Below, piece after piece: positions 17,029-25,796 of a DNA stretch of 45,600 bases. This stretch comes from an uncultured Chlorobiaceae bacterium (GTDB lineage: Bacteria > Bacteroidota > Chlorobiia > Chlorobiales > Chlorobiaceae). The stretch spans positions 1-45,600 of the forward strand of contig CAJAAV010000120.1 of NCBI GenBank assembly GCA_903937835.1, written 5' to 3'. The stretch's first letter is position 1. The number at the start of each line of letters is the position of its first letter. Below the pieces are notes generated by a model. The model ran no database searches and was not told the DNA's origin. It worked only from the letters and a program-made list of their open reading frames with translations. The position numbers and the translations under genes are program-made.

Positions 17029-18348
17029 TTAAAACTTGTAGGTCAGGGAACTCTGCGCACGCAGGGTATTTCCCCTGTCTCCGTTGTAATAGTCGGTCTT
17101 CCACTGTGCAAGCTGCAGACCGAGGATCAGGTTCGGTGTCAGTTTATTGACGAGAGCGCCGAAAATGGTCTGGTTTTTTGTGCGTGCTGTTGCCGCACTC
17201 AAATCGCTATTGCTTGGGTCATCAACGCCGGCACCAAAGCTGAAAGAGGTTTCGGGGTTGAAGGCAAACCTGAGGGCGGCCCATCCGCCTTTGGAGCGGA
17301 TCTCTCTAATTGCAGAAGTGTTGACTCCCTGTCCGATCCCACCATAGTAGTCATCAAGGTTGCTACCGGTAAAGTATTCTCCTGCAAGTGTCATTTTTGG
17401 GCAGATGGGCATAGTAAGTTCAAGATTGCACGACCAGGAGTCAAGGGTTTTATGATTTCCTTGAATGTCGGTATCCCACTCTTCCTGGCCATAATTGCCT
17501 GAGATTCCAATAGTTGCTGGCTGGTTTTTCACCAGAAGGGGAGCTGAATAAGCAATTCTTCCCTGGAGAGTCGGCATGTTGGCATCCTTTCCAGGGTCGG
17601 TATTCCATGTTTCGGCCAAACTGTTTGACTCTCCGATTGTTCTTGCTGCGGCAACTGCCAGTTCAACATGGCCTTTTTGACCGGTTGAAAACCCTTTGGT
17701 CAGGCGCAACTGGGGATGGCGGGAACCGATATTTCCAGCATCCCACATAATGGCGGGCTCATCCACAAAGGGGATGAGCGAGGAGATGACATCCCAGGTT
17801 TGTCCGGCGATAATGCTGAAGTCGGAAGCTGGCCAGTACGCTTTGAGGTAGCCATGACGCAGACGGGGCACCTGATTGTTTTCAGCCAAAGTGGGTGTGA
17901 GGAAGTCGAATTCAATGTTGCCTGTAAGCTTCATGCTCTCGGTATCAGGGCCGCTGAGGTTCAGTCCAAGCCTTGTGGCGCCAGCGGTAAGGTTCCACTC
18001 TGCATCATTATTGTTCAGTCGTTCAGGACGAACCCACAGTGCGATATTGCCCGGATAAATCTGTCCGGTATCATACGAGGCGTCAAAACGGGCAAAACCG
18101 TAAAATTGAACATTGGTGCCCGAGGCGGTTGAGACCAGAGGTGTTGAAGGTGATTCGGCTTTTTTTGTCGATGCGGGTTGCCCCGGAATAACGGCGTTTT
18201 TGGTGTTTACCACTGTTTTTAACTCAGCAAGTTCCTGCTCAAGACGGCTTATGCGCGTATCAACCGTTTCTGCGGCAAAGCTGGGTACTGCGGTGAAGAG
18301 TGAGCCAGCCAGCAGCAAGGCATAACTGAATTTTCCCCTTTCGTTCAT
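17029..18348 (-). CDS. outer-membrane porin, DcaP-like
   Basis: The product has 439 residues from the ATG at 18348, which has a good AAGGAGA ribosome binding site; the frame is open further upstream to 18474 but without support. A signal peptide is present (about 1-25, cleavage after PSFA). A short coiled coil follows (VDTRISRLEQELAELKTVV), as in DcaP-type and related trimeric porins. The rest alternates strands and turns, with NVQFYGFARFDASYD at the barrel start and aromatic residues throughout. The final residue is Phe (LTYKF), the usual barrel-assembly signal. It should form an outer-membrane channel for small molecules; the substrate is unknown. Monocistronic. Confidence 0.85.
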   Translation of the reverse strand: MNERGKFSYALLLAGSLFTAVPSFAAETVDTRISRLEQELAELKTVVNTKNAVIPGQPASTKKAESPSTPLVSTASGTNVQFYGFARFDASYDTGQIYPGNIALWVRPERLNNNDAEWNLTAGATRLGLNLSGPDTESMKLTGNIEFDFLTPTLAENNQVPRLRHGYLKAYWPASDFSIIAGQTWDVISSLIPFVDEPAIMWDAGNIGSRHPQLRLTKGFSTGQKGHVELAVAAARTIGESNSLAETWNTDPGKDANMPTLQGRIAYSAPLLVKNQPATIGISGNYGQEEWDTDIQGNHKTLDSWSCNLELTMPICPKMTLAGEYFTGSNLDDYYGGIGQGVNTSAIREIRSKGGWAALRFAFNPETSFSFGAGVDDPSNSDLSAATARTKNQTIFGALVNKLTPNLILGLQLAQWKTDYYNGDRGNTLRAQSSLTYKF

Positions 18349-18448
18349 GAAAAGTCTCCTTGAGATGTTTTGGTTAAAGGAGGTAACGGAATCTGAAATA
18401 AGGGCAAATATAGGCAGAGAGGACGAATCTTCCGCGTTAAGTTTCACT

Positions 18449-20005
18449 TCAGAAACTCCAGAAATCACGGTCAAGATTGCGGTACTGAATGCCCTGGATG
18501 AGATGTTTCATGGCAATCTGCTCACAGCCATCAAGGTCGGCGATGGTGCGGCTCACCTTGAGGATCCGGTCGTGTGCTCTTGCAGAAAGGTTCATGCGGT
18601 TCATGGCATCCATGAGCTTTTGCGAACTCTCCCGATCAAGACGGCAGAAGCTCTTGATTTGCCGGGAGCTCATTTGGGCATTGGTATAAGTTTTTGGTGA
18701 TGCTATGGAGGCAAACCGATCTTGCTGGATGTTTCGGGCGGCTATAACTCTCCGGCGTATTGCTGCTGAGTTTTCGGCAGTTGATGAGGCAAAAAGGTCG
18801 GAATTTTCAACTTTAGGCACGTCGATGTGAATATCAATGCGGTCAAGGAGAGGGCCGGAAATTTTTGAAAGATAACGCTGAATCTGCTGGGGCGGGGCAG
18901 TCAGGTTGCCGTCCGAGTCTTTCAGGGCTCCCGCAGGACTCGGGTTCATTGCGGCAATAAGCATGAACCCTGCCGGATACCTGGTGGTAACGGAGATCCG
19001 CGACACCGTCACCTCCCGTTCCTCAAGGGGCTGGCGGAGCACTTCAAGCGCGTTGCGGCTGAATTCAGGCAGTTCATCCAAAAAGAGAATGCCGTTATGG
19101 GCAAGGCTCACCTCTCCCGGTTTGGCCGTTGAGCCGCCGCCGATCAGCGCGATATTGCTTGTGGTGTGATGTGGGCTGCGGAAGGGGCGCACCACCATGA
19201 GGGGGCGCTCTTTGTCGAGCAGGCTGGCCACCGAGTAGATTTTTGTGGTTTCGAGCGCCTCTTCAAAACCGAGAGGGGGCAGAATGCCCGGCAACCCCTT
19301 TGCCAGCATGGTTTTGCCGCTTCCTGGAGGACCGATCATGATGACGTTATGTCCCCCGGCCGCCGCTATTTCAAGCGCTTTTTTAGCAGCTCCCTGTCCC
19401 TTGATATCGGCAAAATCAACCAGATACTCCTGCTCCCCCTCAAAAAGCTCCGCAATATTGACTGTTACCGGGGTGAAGACTCTCTCTCCTTTCAAAAGAG
19501 CAACCGTCTCATTCAGGCTTGCAACACCGTAAACCTCAATGGCCGACTTTGCTGCGGAGACCGCCACCGCCGCCTCCGCAGCATTTTCAAGCGGCACAAT
19601 CAGCCGTTGTATCCCCTCTTTACCTGCCATGATAGCCACCGGGAGTGCGCCGTTGATTCTCCTGAGCGAGCCATCAAGCGCAAGCTCTCCCATAATGAGT
19701 GTCTCCTCGAACCGGTTGCCGATCAGCTCGAGCGAACCAAGCAGTCCGATGGCTACCGGGAGGTCAAATGCCGTCCCCACTTTTTTGATGTCGGCAGGTG
19801 CCAGATTGACCGTAATTTTTTTTGGCGGAATTGTAAAACCCGAATTTCGGATTGCCGTAAGAATCCTCTCCCGGCTCTCCCTGACCGCATTATCCGGCAA
19901 TCCCACGACGGTAAACGAGGGTATCCCGCCAGCCACATTAGCTTCAACCGTAACCTTTATGGCATCAATGCCAATCAGCGCAGCAGCGTTCAGTGTTGAG
20001 AGCAT
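18449..20005 (-). CDS. YifB/ComM family Mg-chelatase-like AAA+ ATPase
   Basis: The product has 518 residues, full length. The N-terminal part is the Lon-like/S5 fold (FTVVGLPDNAVRESRERI, then LAPADIKK.GTAFDLPVA) followed by an AAA+ core. Its Walker A is GPPGSGKTM (about 223-231), Walker B is FLDELPEF, and FRSPHHTTS and NPSP lie between conserved blocks. A Mg_chelatase C-terminal domain with LSARAHDRILKVSRTIADL ends the protein. ComM homologues are helicases that promote branch migration during natural transformation in proteobacteria. Whether that role holds here is not known. It is transcribed leftward and ends 100 bases before the porin start. Confidence 0.93.
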   Translation of the reverse strand: MLSTLNAAALIGIDAIKVTVEANVAGGIPSFTVVGLPDNAVRESRERILTAIRNSGFTIPPKKITVNLAPADIKKVGTAFDLPVAIGLLGSLELIGNRFEETLIMGELALDGSLRRINGALPVAIMAGKEGIQRLIVPLENAAEAAVAVSAAKSAIEVYGVASLNETVALLKGERVFTPVTVNIAELFEGEQEYLVDFADIKGQGAAKKALEIAAAGGHNVIMIGPPGSGKTMLAKGLPGILPPLGFEEALETTKIYSVASLLDKERPLMVVRPFRSPHHTTSNIALIGGGSTAKPGEVSLAHNGILFLDELPEFSRNALEVLRQPLEEREVTVSRISVTTRYPAGFMLIAAMNPSPAGALKDSDGNLTAPPQQIQRYLSKISGPLLDRIDIHIDVPKVENSDLFASSTAENSAAIRRRVIAARNIQQDRFASIASPKTYTNAQMSSRQIKSFCRLDRESSQKLMDAMNRMNLSARAHDRILKVSRTIADLDGCEQIAMKHLIQGIQYRNLDRDFWSF

Positions 20006-20572
20006 AGTGGAAGTTGTGAGAGGATTTCAGTATTTATACGCAAGGTAGATAAATATTCTGAATACGTAAATATTTCTTTCTTTCTTCACATTTTTTGTGT
20101 TAAGCCTTTCTCTCGCCCATTGCTATCTCCTGTCTCGCGGTGCGCAATCCTCCCGAAATGGCGTTGACAGTCAGAAAAAGTTCCATCATCAGCTTCTCAG
20201 CCTCTTCCTGGCTTTGCTGAATGCGGCACCTCTGGCAGCTCACTTTCGTCAAGGTCGCGGAGTACCTCATGAAAACAGAGGAGAAGAAAAAGAAAATTGC
20301 GTTCCGCTTTTTTGAAATCAGATAATAGTGCTGGCGGTGGTGATCATGAGATAAAACGATTCAGGTGAAAGTGGTTGCGTTTTTTTTGCAGTATTCGAGA
20401 AAATTCCATGAGTTACAAATGATGTTTGTTCTCGATTTTCAGCGGTTAAGCCGAATCTGTTTTTTTAAACAAAAGCTTTTTCACGCTTTCTGTTTGTCGC
20501 CTTTGCAATTTATGCTTATCTTGCTCCATAATCTTTTGGGTTAAGCCACTAACACCTAATTCATTACCTGTC
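20006..20572. other. intergenic region between the ComM-like gene and pscC
   Basis: No intact gene is visible. On the minus strand a frame of about 45 codons ending at about 20101 (QEEAEKLMMELFLTVNAIS, then LRTARQEIA) looks protein-like but has no start and matches nothing I recognise; it may be a relic. The rest is AT-rich and should hold the divergent promoters of the ComM-like gene and pscC. Confidence 0.35.
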
Positions 20573-21214
20573 ATGGACAAAAAATCAAATGGTAAGCTGC
20601 TCGCGTTAGCGGCAGGCGGGTCGGTCTTAATGGGGGCATTGTTTTTCGGGTTGTCATTGTTAACCGGATACAAACTTCCAGCCGAAAACATCTCCATATT
20701 TTCAGGCCCGTTAGGTTCTTTTGCGGGGTGGATTTCACTGATTCTTTTTGCTTCCCTCACTATTATGGGTCTTGGTAAAATGTCGGCAAAAATCAGTTCC
20801 AAATGGTTTTTAAGTTTTCCTCTCAGTATTATCGCTATTATTGCCGTCATGTTTGCCTCCCTATGGTTCAGGCCTTCAGGGATATTGATGTCAACCACTG
20901 GTCGCACGACTATGATGGACGGAAAATACATTCGTTCTGTTGATGAATTGAAAGCCTATCTCGAAAAGCCAGTTTTATCAGCAAATGTTCCCCTGGCACC
21001 TGCCGGTTTTGACTTTAATGCAGCCAAGGCACTTTTTGAAGTCAAGTGCAATATCTGTCATACCCAGGGCTCGACGATGGATGCGTTTAGAACCAAGTAC
21101 AAGAAGACCGGAAAAATCGATGTGATTGTTAATCGTATGCAGGCAACTCCAGGCTCGGGTATTACGGTCGCAGAAGCGAAGGATATCATGATCTATATGA
21201 ACGTGAAGCTCTGA
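20573..21214 (+). CDS. pscC: photosynthetic reaction-centre cytochrome c (PscC, cytochrome c-z)
   Basis: The product has 213 residues. Three hydrophobic helices (about 10-32, 52-68, 79-99) precede a C-terminal c-type cytochrome domain with one haem site, CNICH (159-163), and a plausible axial Met at 188 (VNRMQAT). This layout and length match PscC of green sulfur bacteria, which passes electrons from the menaquinol:cytochrome c oxidoreductase or soluble cytochromes to the reaction-centre pigment P840. The cytochrome domain would lie in the periplasm. No other reaction-centre gene is adjacent. A clear terminator follows. The identification rests on topology, length and haem position. Confidence 0.88.
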   Translation: MDKKSNGKLLALAAGGSVLMGALFFGLSLLTGYKLPAENISIFSGPLGSFAGWISLILFASLTIMGLGKMSAKISSKWFLSFPLSIIAIIAVMFASLWFRPSGILMSTTGRTTMMDGKYIRSVDELKAYLEKPVLSANVPLAPAGFDFNAAKALFEVKCNICHTQGSTMDAFRTKYKKTGKIDVIVNRMQATPGSGITVAEAKDIMIYMNVKL

Positions 21215-21247
21215 TATCAAGTCATCTCTCTTTTCCTTGCCAGTGTA

Positions 21248-21280
21248 AAAAAGCCTCAGAGAAGCACTCTGGGGCTTTTT
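21248..21280. terminator. bidirectional terminator between pscC and queF
   Basis: The arms AAAAAGCCTCAGAG (21248-21261) and CTCTGGGGCTTTTT (21267-21280) pair over 14 bp with a single G-T wobble and a 5-base loop. They give a T-run on both strands between convergent genes. Confidence 0.9.
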
Positions 21281-21290
21281 TGTGAGCTGC

Positions 21291-21641
21291 TCAACAGTTT
21301 GCGCTGAAGTTGACCGTGACGGTTTCTGTTATTCCGCCCCTTGCATTCCATTCGGTTATGACAGAGAGCGATCTTGGTTGAAGGAGACCGACGAGGTCAT
21401 CAAGGATCCTGTTGGTTATATTTTCGTAAAAGATGCCGGCGTTACGAAACTCGAGAAAATAGTATTTCAGCGATTTGAGCTCTACGCAGTATTTATCAGG
21501 GACATATCGGATAATAATGGTACCGAAATCCGGAAGTCCGGTTATCGGGCAGACTGACGTAAACTCGGGATTGACGATTTCAATGGTGTAGTCTCTCTGA
21601 GGGTAGGTATTATCGAAAAGTTCTAAAATCTCTTTTTTCAT
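21291..21641 (-). CDS. queF: NADPH-dependent 7-cyano-7-deazaguanine reductase
   Basis: The product has 116 residues, the size of the short (unimodular) QueF. It reduces the nitrile preQ0 to the amine preQ1 in queuosine biosynthesis. The catalytic Cys is in TSVCPITGLPDFG (C31) with the conserved Asp at 38. The NADPH-binding motif ELKSLKYYFLEFRN (about 54-67) is complete. No queuosine partner gene is adjacent. It converges on pscC at a shared terminator. Confidence 0.96.
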   Translation of the reverse strand: MKKEILELFDNTYPQRDYTIEIVNPEFTSVCPITGLPDFGTIIIRYVPDKYCVELKSLKYYFLEFRNAGIFYENITNRILDDLVGLLQPRSLSVITEWNARGGITETVTVNFSANC

Positions 21642-21785
21642 CGTGTGTCGGGGTTGAGTTATTGTTGTATCGGTTTTTACCTGGTTAAAAGTGCTCTTTT
21701 CGATTCAAAATAGAAATCCATGACGATTTTTCGGTAAATTCCATTGACTTTTGTTGTCGTTTATCGAAGTAACCAGTTGGCAATT

Positions 21786-22484
21786 ATGAAGGTATTCCAG
21801 GAAGGGGAGAGTTTGGATCTCCCGCTGCTTTATAAGGAACTGAAGGCAGAGTATGATCTTACTGAAACGCACTATACTTTCGGCGGCAACTTGTTCAGTT
21901 TTTTGAGTGTGCTCGACAGTTATGCGCTTCTCGACAGAATATCGCCCGAAGAGTTTATCAAAGATGAACAGATGCCCTATTGGGCAGAAATATGGCCTTC
22001 AGCGATAACGCTTTCCTCTTTTATTGCAGATGAACTGACACTTCAGGGGACGCGTGTGATTGAGATAGGTGCCGGTGTTGGTATGGCTTCGGTTGTTGCT
22101 GCATGGAAAGGCGCCAGTGTTCTGGCAACAGATTACTCTCTTGAAGCGCTTCGTTTTGCCCGGTATAATGGCTTGAAAAACAGGGTGAATCTTGCTTATG
22201 AAAGGCTCGACTGGCGGCTTGTGCAGTGCGGTGAACAGTTTGACCTGTTATTTGCCGCTGATGTGCTTTATGAAAGAGTGAACCTGCTGCCAATTGTTAC
22301 TGCCATCGATAAACTGCTTAAACCGGGCGGCATGGCATACATTGCTGATCCGCGGAGGAGACTTGCAGAGCAGTTTCTTGAGTTGGCTGCGGAAAATCAT
22401 TTTTCAATAACATCATTTCCGAGAAAATATATCGGAGGCTCCAGGGACGTTGCGGTGAATATCTACAAAATAACAAGGCAATGA
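21786..22484 (+). CDS. class I SAM-dependent methyltransferase, protein-N-methyltransferase-like
   Basis: The product has 232 residues from the ATG at 21786. The S-adenosylmethionine loop is VIEIGAGVGMASVVAAW (about 92-108), followed by ATDYS with its acidic residue and FDLLFAADVLYER (motif IV region). The upstream YWAEIWPSAITL matches the W.....WP.A..L motif of methyltransferases related to nicotinamide N-methyltransferase and ETFB/eEF lysine methyltransferases. A protein substrate is therefore likely but not shown. The next gene starts 4 bases inside its end (ATGA), so it heads a small operon with the DUF4905 gene and the XerD-like gene. Confidence 0.85.
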   Translation: MKVFQEGESLDLPLLYKELKAEYDLTETHYTFGGNLFSFLSVLDSYALLDRISPEEFIKDEQMPYWAEIWPSAITLSSFIADELTLQGTRVIEIGAGVGMASVVAAWKGASVLATDYSLEALRFARYNGLKNRVNLAYERLDWRLVQCGEQFDLLFAADVLYERVNLLPIVTAIDKLLKPGGMAYIADPRRRLAEQFLELAAENHFSITSFPRKYIGGSRDVAVNIYKITRQ

Positions 22485-23344
22485 AGAACAACCATGGGCA
22501 GCTCTCTCTGCGCTGGCAGTATAATGCAGGTTCTGGAGCGCTTGTCTGGCAATTGATGTTTACTGAAACTGGTGACCTTATCGGACAAAAGCGTTTTGCT
22601 GCCGACAGGAAAACGTGCTTTTTTTGTATTGATACCGTGACGGGGAAGGTGTTTCTCAATGATTATCTCTTGATGGAGCATGTTTCTTCTGATGCTGCCG
22701 GTGAAGGCTGGTTTACAGGGCTTGAAACAACCAATAAACACCTTGGTTACTGTTATGCCTGCCAGCCGCAAAGTCCGGAGCATAAAGGAATTTGGGCGAT
22801 TGATTTCAGGACAGGCAGGGTGGTCTGGTCACGACCCGATATTGGTTTTGTTGCTAACCTCAATGATAAATTTCTTGTCTCTCACTCTTCCGTTTTTGGC
22901 GGATTTCCCGAACGTCAGTTTTTGCTTGTTGATCCCCTGACTGGTAATGATATTTCTTTGTCTGGTCTCGATGGTGCTCAAGTCAACGCTATCAGGGAAG
23001 ATGTTGTGCAGGAAGAGGTGCGGCAGAAGGTTATTCTTCCTGAAGTTGTAACAGAAGGAATGGCAGAAGAGCGCCGGGCTTTGCAGCGAGTTGGTATTTC
23101 CGAAACCGTTCGCTGTGAATGTATTGTTCAGGGTATGCTGACAGTTGTTGCTCTGCATGAACAGGCTGAGTTGTCTGGAACATGGCACTCTTTTCTTAAC
23201 GTATGGCATAAGGACCGCCTTGTGTATGTCGATGCAATGGAAAAAGGTGTTGATACACCAAGCTTCAACAATTTCCTGATCCAGAGCGATAACCTGTATT
23301 ATATAAAAGGAAGAGAGGAACTGCTCTGTGTTGCGCTCTCATGA
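22481..23344 (+). CDS. DUF4905 domain protein
   Basis: The 287 residues form a soluble protein with repeated strand-turn motifs ([19 protein letters not shown], then [19 protein letters not shown], then [12 protein letters not shown]). These suggest a beta-propeller or barrel. The sequence fits DUF4905, found in Bacteroidetes and Chlorobi; its function is unknown. There is no signal peptide. It overlaps the methyltransferase (4 bases) and the recombinase gene (ATGA at 23341-23344) and is surely co-expressed with both. Confidence 0.75.
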   Translation: MKNNHGQLSLRWQYNAGSGALVWQLMFTETGDLIGQKRFAADRKTCFFCIDTVTGKVFLNDYLLMEHVSSDAAGEGWFTGLETTNKHLGYCYACQPQSPEHKGIWAIDFRTGRVVWSRPDIGFVANLNDKFLVSHSSVFGGFPERQFLLVDPLTGNDISLSGLDGAQVNAIREDVVQEEVRQKVILPEVVTEGMAEERRALQRVGISETVRCECIVQGMLTVVALHEQAELSGTWHSFLNVWHKDRLVYVDAMEKGVDTPSFNNFLIQSDNLYYIKGREELLCVALS

Positions 23345-24318
23345 AGGCTTCATCACGACATCGGTTACCTGCCGTATTCCAGGAAGGCTCTCTTCCGGTC
23401 AGTGACTTTCTCGGCAACCTCCAGAGTCGCAAGAATTTGTCGTGGAATACGGTTATTGCATATAGAACCGATCTTGTTCAGTTTTTCTTGTTTATTATAC
23501 AGCATCTCGGGCTTGCCGATTTGCGCTGTTTTGATCCTGAGCAGGTAACAGCCCTGGATGTAAGGCTATTTATGGGTGCCATGATTGAACGGGGAGTTCA
23601 GCAGAGATCAATTGCCAGAAAGCTTGTATCGGTTAAAAGCTTTTACCGGTACATGCAGGAGACCGGGTATATAAAGAGTTTTCTCTTTTCTTCCCTTCTT
23701 ACGCCGAAATATCCTCAGCGAGTCCCCGGTTTTTTAACAGAAAAGCAGACTGAGCAGCTTTTTAACGAGGTGCTTCCTGCCAGTTCGGGAGAATCTTTTG
23801 TTGGTGAACGCGACCGGAGTATTCTTGAATTGCTGTATGGCAGCGGGCTTCGTGTTTCAGAACTGATCGGTTTGACGACAGAATCTCTCGATCTTGAACG
23901 GGGATATGTTAAATTAACCGGGAAGGGCAGAAAGCAGCGAATTGTTCCTGTTGGTCAGCCAGCAGTCGAAGCTCTCAATAAATATTTTGAAGTCCGGAGA
24001 AACTTCTTTAGAATGAATGAAGAGAGTGAGGGGGGGGAGTTGCTGCATGTTTTTGTAACCAAAAGGGGCAAAAAGCTTTATCCCATGCTTGTACAACGAT
24101 TGACCAAAAAATATCTTGTATCAGTCACTGAGCAGAAAAAGAAAAATCCACATTTGTTGCGCCACACGTTTGCTACTCACCTGCTGAACAATGGAGCAGA
24201 TCTTGAGAGTGTCAGTGAAATGCTTGGGCACAGCAACCTTTCAACAACCGAAATATATACTCATGTTACCTTTGAACGCTTAAAGGAAGTTTACCGGAAA
24301 GCGCACCCTAACGCATAG
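23341..24318 (+). CDS. xerD: tyrosine recombinase, XerD-type
   Basis: The product has 325 residues. The N-terminal SAM-like core-binding domain (about 15-115) precedes the catalytic domain with all active-site residues: Arg in GSGLRVSEL, Lys in [23 protein letters not shown] (His and Arg), His in [14 protein letters not shown], and the Tyr nucleophile two residues before that TH. Xer recombinases resolve chromosome dimers at dif with a partner. It sits in a housekeeping operon, not beside an attachment site or phage gene, so a chromosomal Xer role is more likely than a mobile-element integrase. The XerD versus XerC label is less certain. Confidence 0.85.
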   Translation: MKASSRHRLPAVFQEGSLPVSDFLGNLQSRKNLSWNTVIAYRTDLVQFFLFIIQHLGLADLRCFDPEQVTALDVRLFMGAMIERGVQQRSIARKLVSVKSFYRYMQETGYIKSFLFSSLLTPKYPQRVPGFLTEKQTEQLFNEVLPASSGESFVGERDRSILELLYGSGLRVSELIGLTTESLDLERGYVKLTGKGRKQRIVPVGQPAVEALNKYFEVRRNFFRMNEESEGGELLHVFVTKRGKKLYPMLVQRLTKKYLVSVTEQKKKNPHLLRHTFATHLLNNGADLESVSEMLGHSNLSTTEIYTHVTFERLKEVYRKAHPNA

Positions 24319-24396
24319 AGCATCTTCTGTGGGATCCGGATAATTTTTTTCCGGAGTTCTGTTTCTTACGTTCACCATATTCTAATGGAGGTTATT

Positions 24397-24717
24397 ATGA
24401 CAAAAGCTGTCGTCAGTGATGCGGTTAATGTGAAGGTTACTCTGCGCCATTCAAGTAATCATACCGATATAGAAGAGTATGCCCGTAACGCAGTGCTTGC
24501 GCTTACCAGGGTTTTTCCCGGTATTATCAGTTGTCACGTCATTCTGGATCATCAGAAAAATGACTTTGAAAAAAACAAGCTTGCTGAAATAACAGTGCAT
24601 GTGCCGCAAAATGTTTTTGTTGCCAAAGAAGCCGGTTCGGTATACGAGCAGACCATCGACACCTGTGTCGAAGCTTTGAGCCGGCAGCTTTTGAGGCATA
24701 AGGAAAAAGCGCAATAA
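24397..24717 (+). CDS. hpf: ribosome hibernation promoting factor, short form
   Basis: The product has 106 residues. The better start is the ATG at 24397, which has GGAGG seven bases upstream; an ATG at 24385 overlaps that site. The fold is the HPF/YfiA beta-alpha-beta-beta-beta-alpha domain (VNVKVTLRHSSNHTDIEEYA, then ISCHVILDHQKN, LAEITVHVPQN, ending YEQTIDTCVEALSRQLLRHK). It binds the 30S subunit between head and body and inactivates ribosomes in stationary or starved cells. It lacks the C-terminal dimerisation domain of the long form. It lies directly upstream of hprK. Confidence 0.88.
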   Translation: MTKAVVSDAVNVKVTLRHSSNHTDIEEYARNAVLALTRVFPGIISCHVILDHQKNDFEKNKLAEITVHVPQNVFVAKEAGSVYEQTIDTCVEALSRQLLRHKEKAQ

Positions 24718-24738
24718 CAGCAAGTTCAGAGAGTCTGC

Positions 24739-24759
24739 CGGGCGCAAGCGAAGCGCCCG
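24739..24759. other. GC-rich hairpin between hpf and hprK
   Basis: CGGGCGC (24739-24745) and GCGCCCG (24753-24759) form a 7-bp stem with a 7-base loop but no following T-run. It may stabilise the hpf message or attenuate read-through into hprK rather than terminate fully. Confidence 0.5.
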
Positions 24760-24800
24760 AAGATCCCTGCAGTTTTATTTACACTTCGATTGCTGAAACC

Positions 24801-25796
24801 ATGAACCTCGAACAAAAAGGATTAAAGAAGCGATCAATAACGGTCGCCTATTTTTTTAATACTATCGGCCAGAAGCACGATATCAAATTGCGGCGCCTGA
24901 ACAGTGTTGATGAACAGAAACGGCGCATTTTTGAGCGTGATCTTCATCGACCAGGGCTTGCACTTGCCGGGTTTACCAATTTGTTTACCTACAAACGGGT
25001 TCAGATTTTCGGTAATACGGAGACAAGGTTTTTAAATCACCTTGAGGAGACTGAAAGAAAGCGGGTGTTTCAAAATCTTGTACGATTCAAGATGCCGTGC
25101 ATTATTCTGACCAGCAATAACAAACTGCCTGAGGATCTTCTCGATATGGCCACCAAAGCAGGTATTCCGGTCTATATTACCCGATATTCCTCCACGAAAA
25201 CTATTTACATTGTTACCGGTTTTCTTGATGACCAGTTTTCGCTTTACCAGCAGTATCATGGCTCAATGGTCGATGTTTACGGTGTCGGAGTTCTGCTTGC
25301 GGGCAAAAGCGGTCTTGGAAAATCCGAGATTGCACTTGATCTTGTCGAAAGGGGGCATGGGCTTGTAGCTGATGATGTAGTCATTATCCACCGGAAAGGG
25401 GAGTCGATGATACTCAGTGCCAAAAGAAACCATATTATCGACCATTTTATGGAAATCCGCGGTCTTGGCGTTGTTGATGTCCGGGCCAACTTTGGTATCC
25501 GGGCAATTCGGGATGTCAAGGAGGTTCAGGTTGTTGTTGAGCTGCTTGAATGGAATAAAGAGATAGCCTATGAAAGGCTTGGACTGGATACCAAATTTAT
25601 AAAGATTCTAGGTGTTGACGTTCCACTGGTTGAATTGCCTATATTTCCCGGCAAAAACATTACCGTCATTATTGAGGTGGTTGCCCTTAATTTCCTTTTG
25701 AAACGATACTCAAATTATGTCGCAGCCGAAGCGCTGACCGAAAGGATAAACAATGTGATCAAAAGCGAGAAAACAGAGTATGGCAGTGATGAATGA
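24801..25796 (+). CDS. hprK: HPr kinase/phosphorylase
   Basis: The product has 331 residues, full length. HprK phosphorylates and dephosphorylates a serine of HPr or an HPr-like protein. Walker A is GKSGLGKS (168-175), a catalytic His lies at 153 (HGSMVD), and the HprK signature EIRGLGVVDV is at 219-228. In Firmicutes it controls carbon catabolite repression. In Gram-negative groups with incomplete phosphotransferase systems it is usually linked to regulatory, not transport, roles. It follows hpf. The next gene, an oligopeptide-binding lipoprotein, begins inside its last codons (25780 or 25789), so the two are co-transcribed. Confidence 0.95.
   Translation: MNLEQKGLKKRSITVAYFFNTIGQKHDIKLRRLNSVDEQKRRIFERDLHRPGLALAGFTNLFTYKRVQIFGNTETRFLNHLEETERKRVFQNLVRFKMPCIILTSNNKLPEDLLDMATKAGIPVYITRYSSTKTIYIVTGFLDDQFSLYQQYHGSMVDVYGVGVLLAGKSGLGKSEIALDLVERGHGLVADDVVIIHRKGESMILSAKRNHIIDHFMEIRGLGVVDVRANFGIRAIRDVKEVQVVVELLEWNKEIAYERLGLDTKFIKILGVDVPLVELPIFPGKNITVIIEVVALNFLLKRYSNYVAAEALTERINNVIKSEKTEYGSDE

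Noticed and set aside
20446-20931. Minus-strand frame of 161 codons over pscC
   Set aside because: It is antisense to the membrane helices of the cytochrome gene and has no protein-family features.
23341-24318. Tyrosine recombinase as integrase of a mobile element
   Set aside because: It is coupled to two housekeeping-type genes, has no attachment site or phage genes nearby, and matches chromosomal Xer layout.
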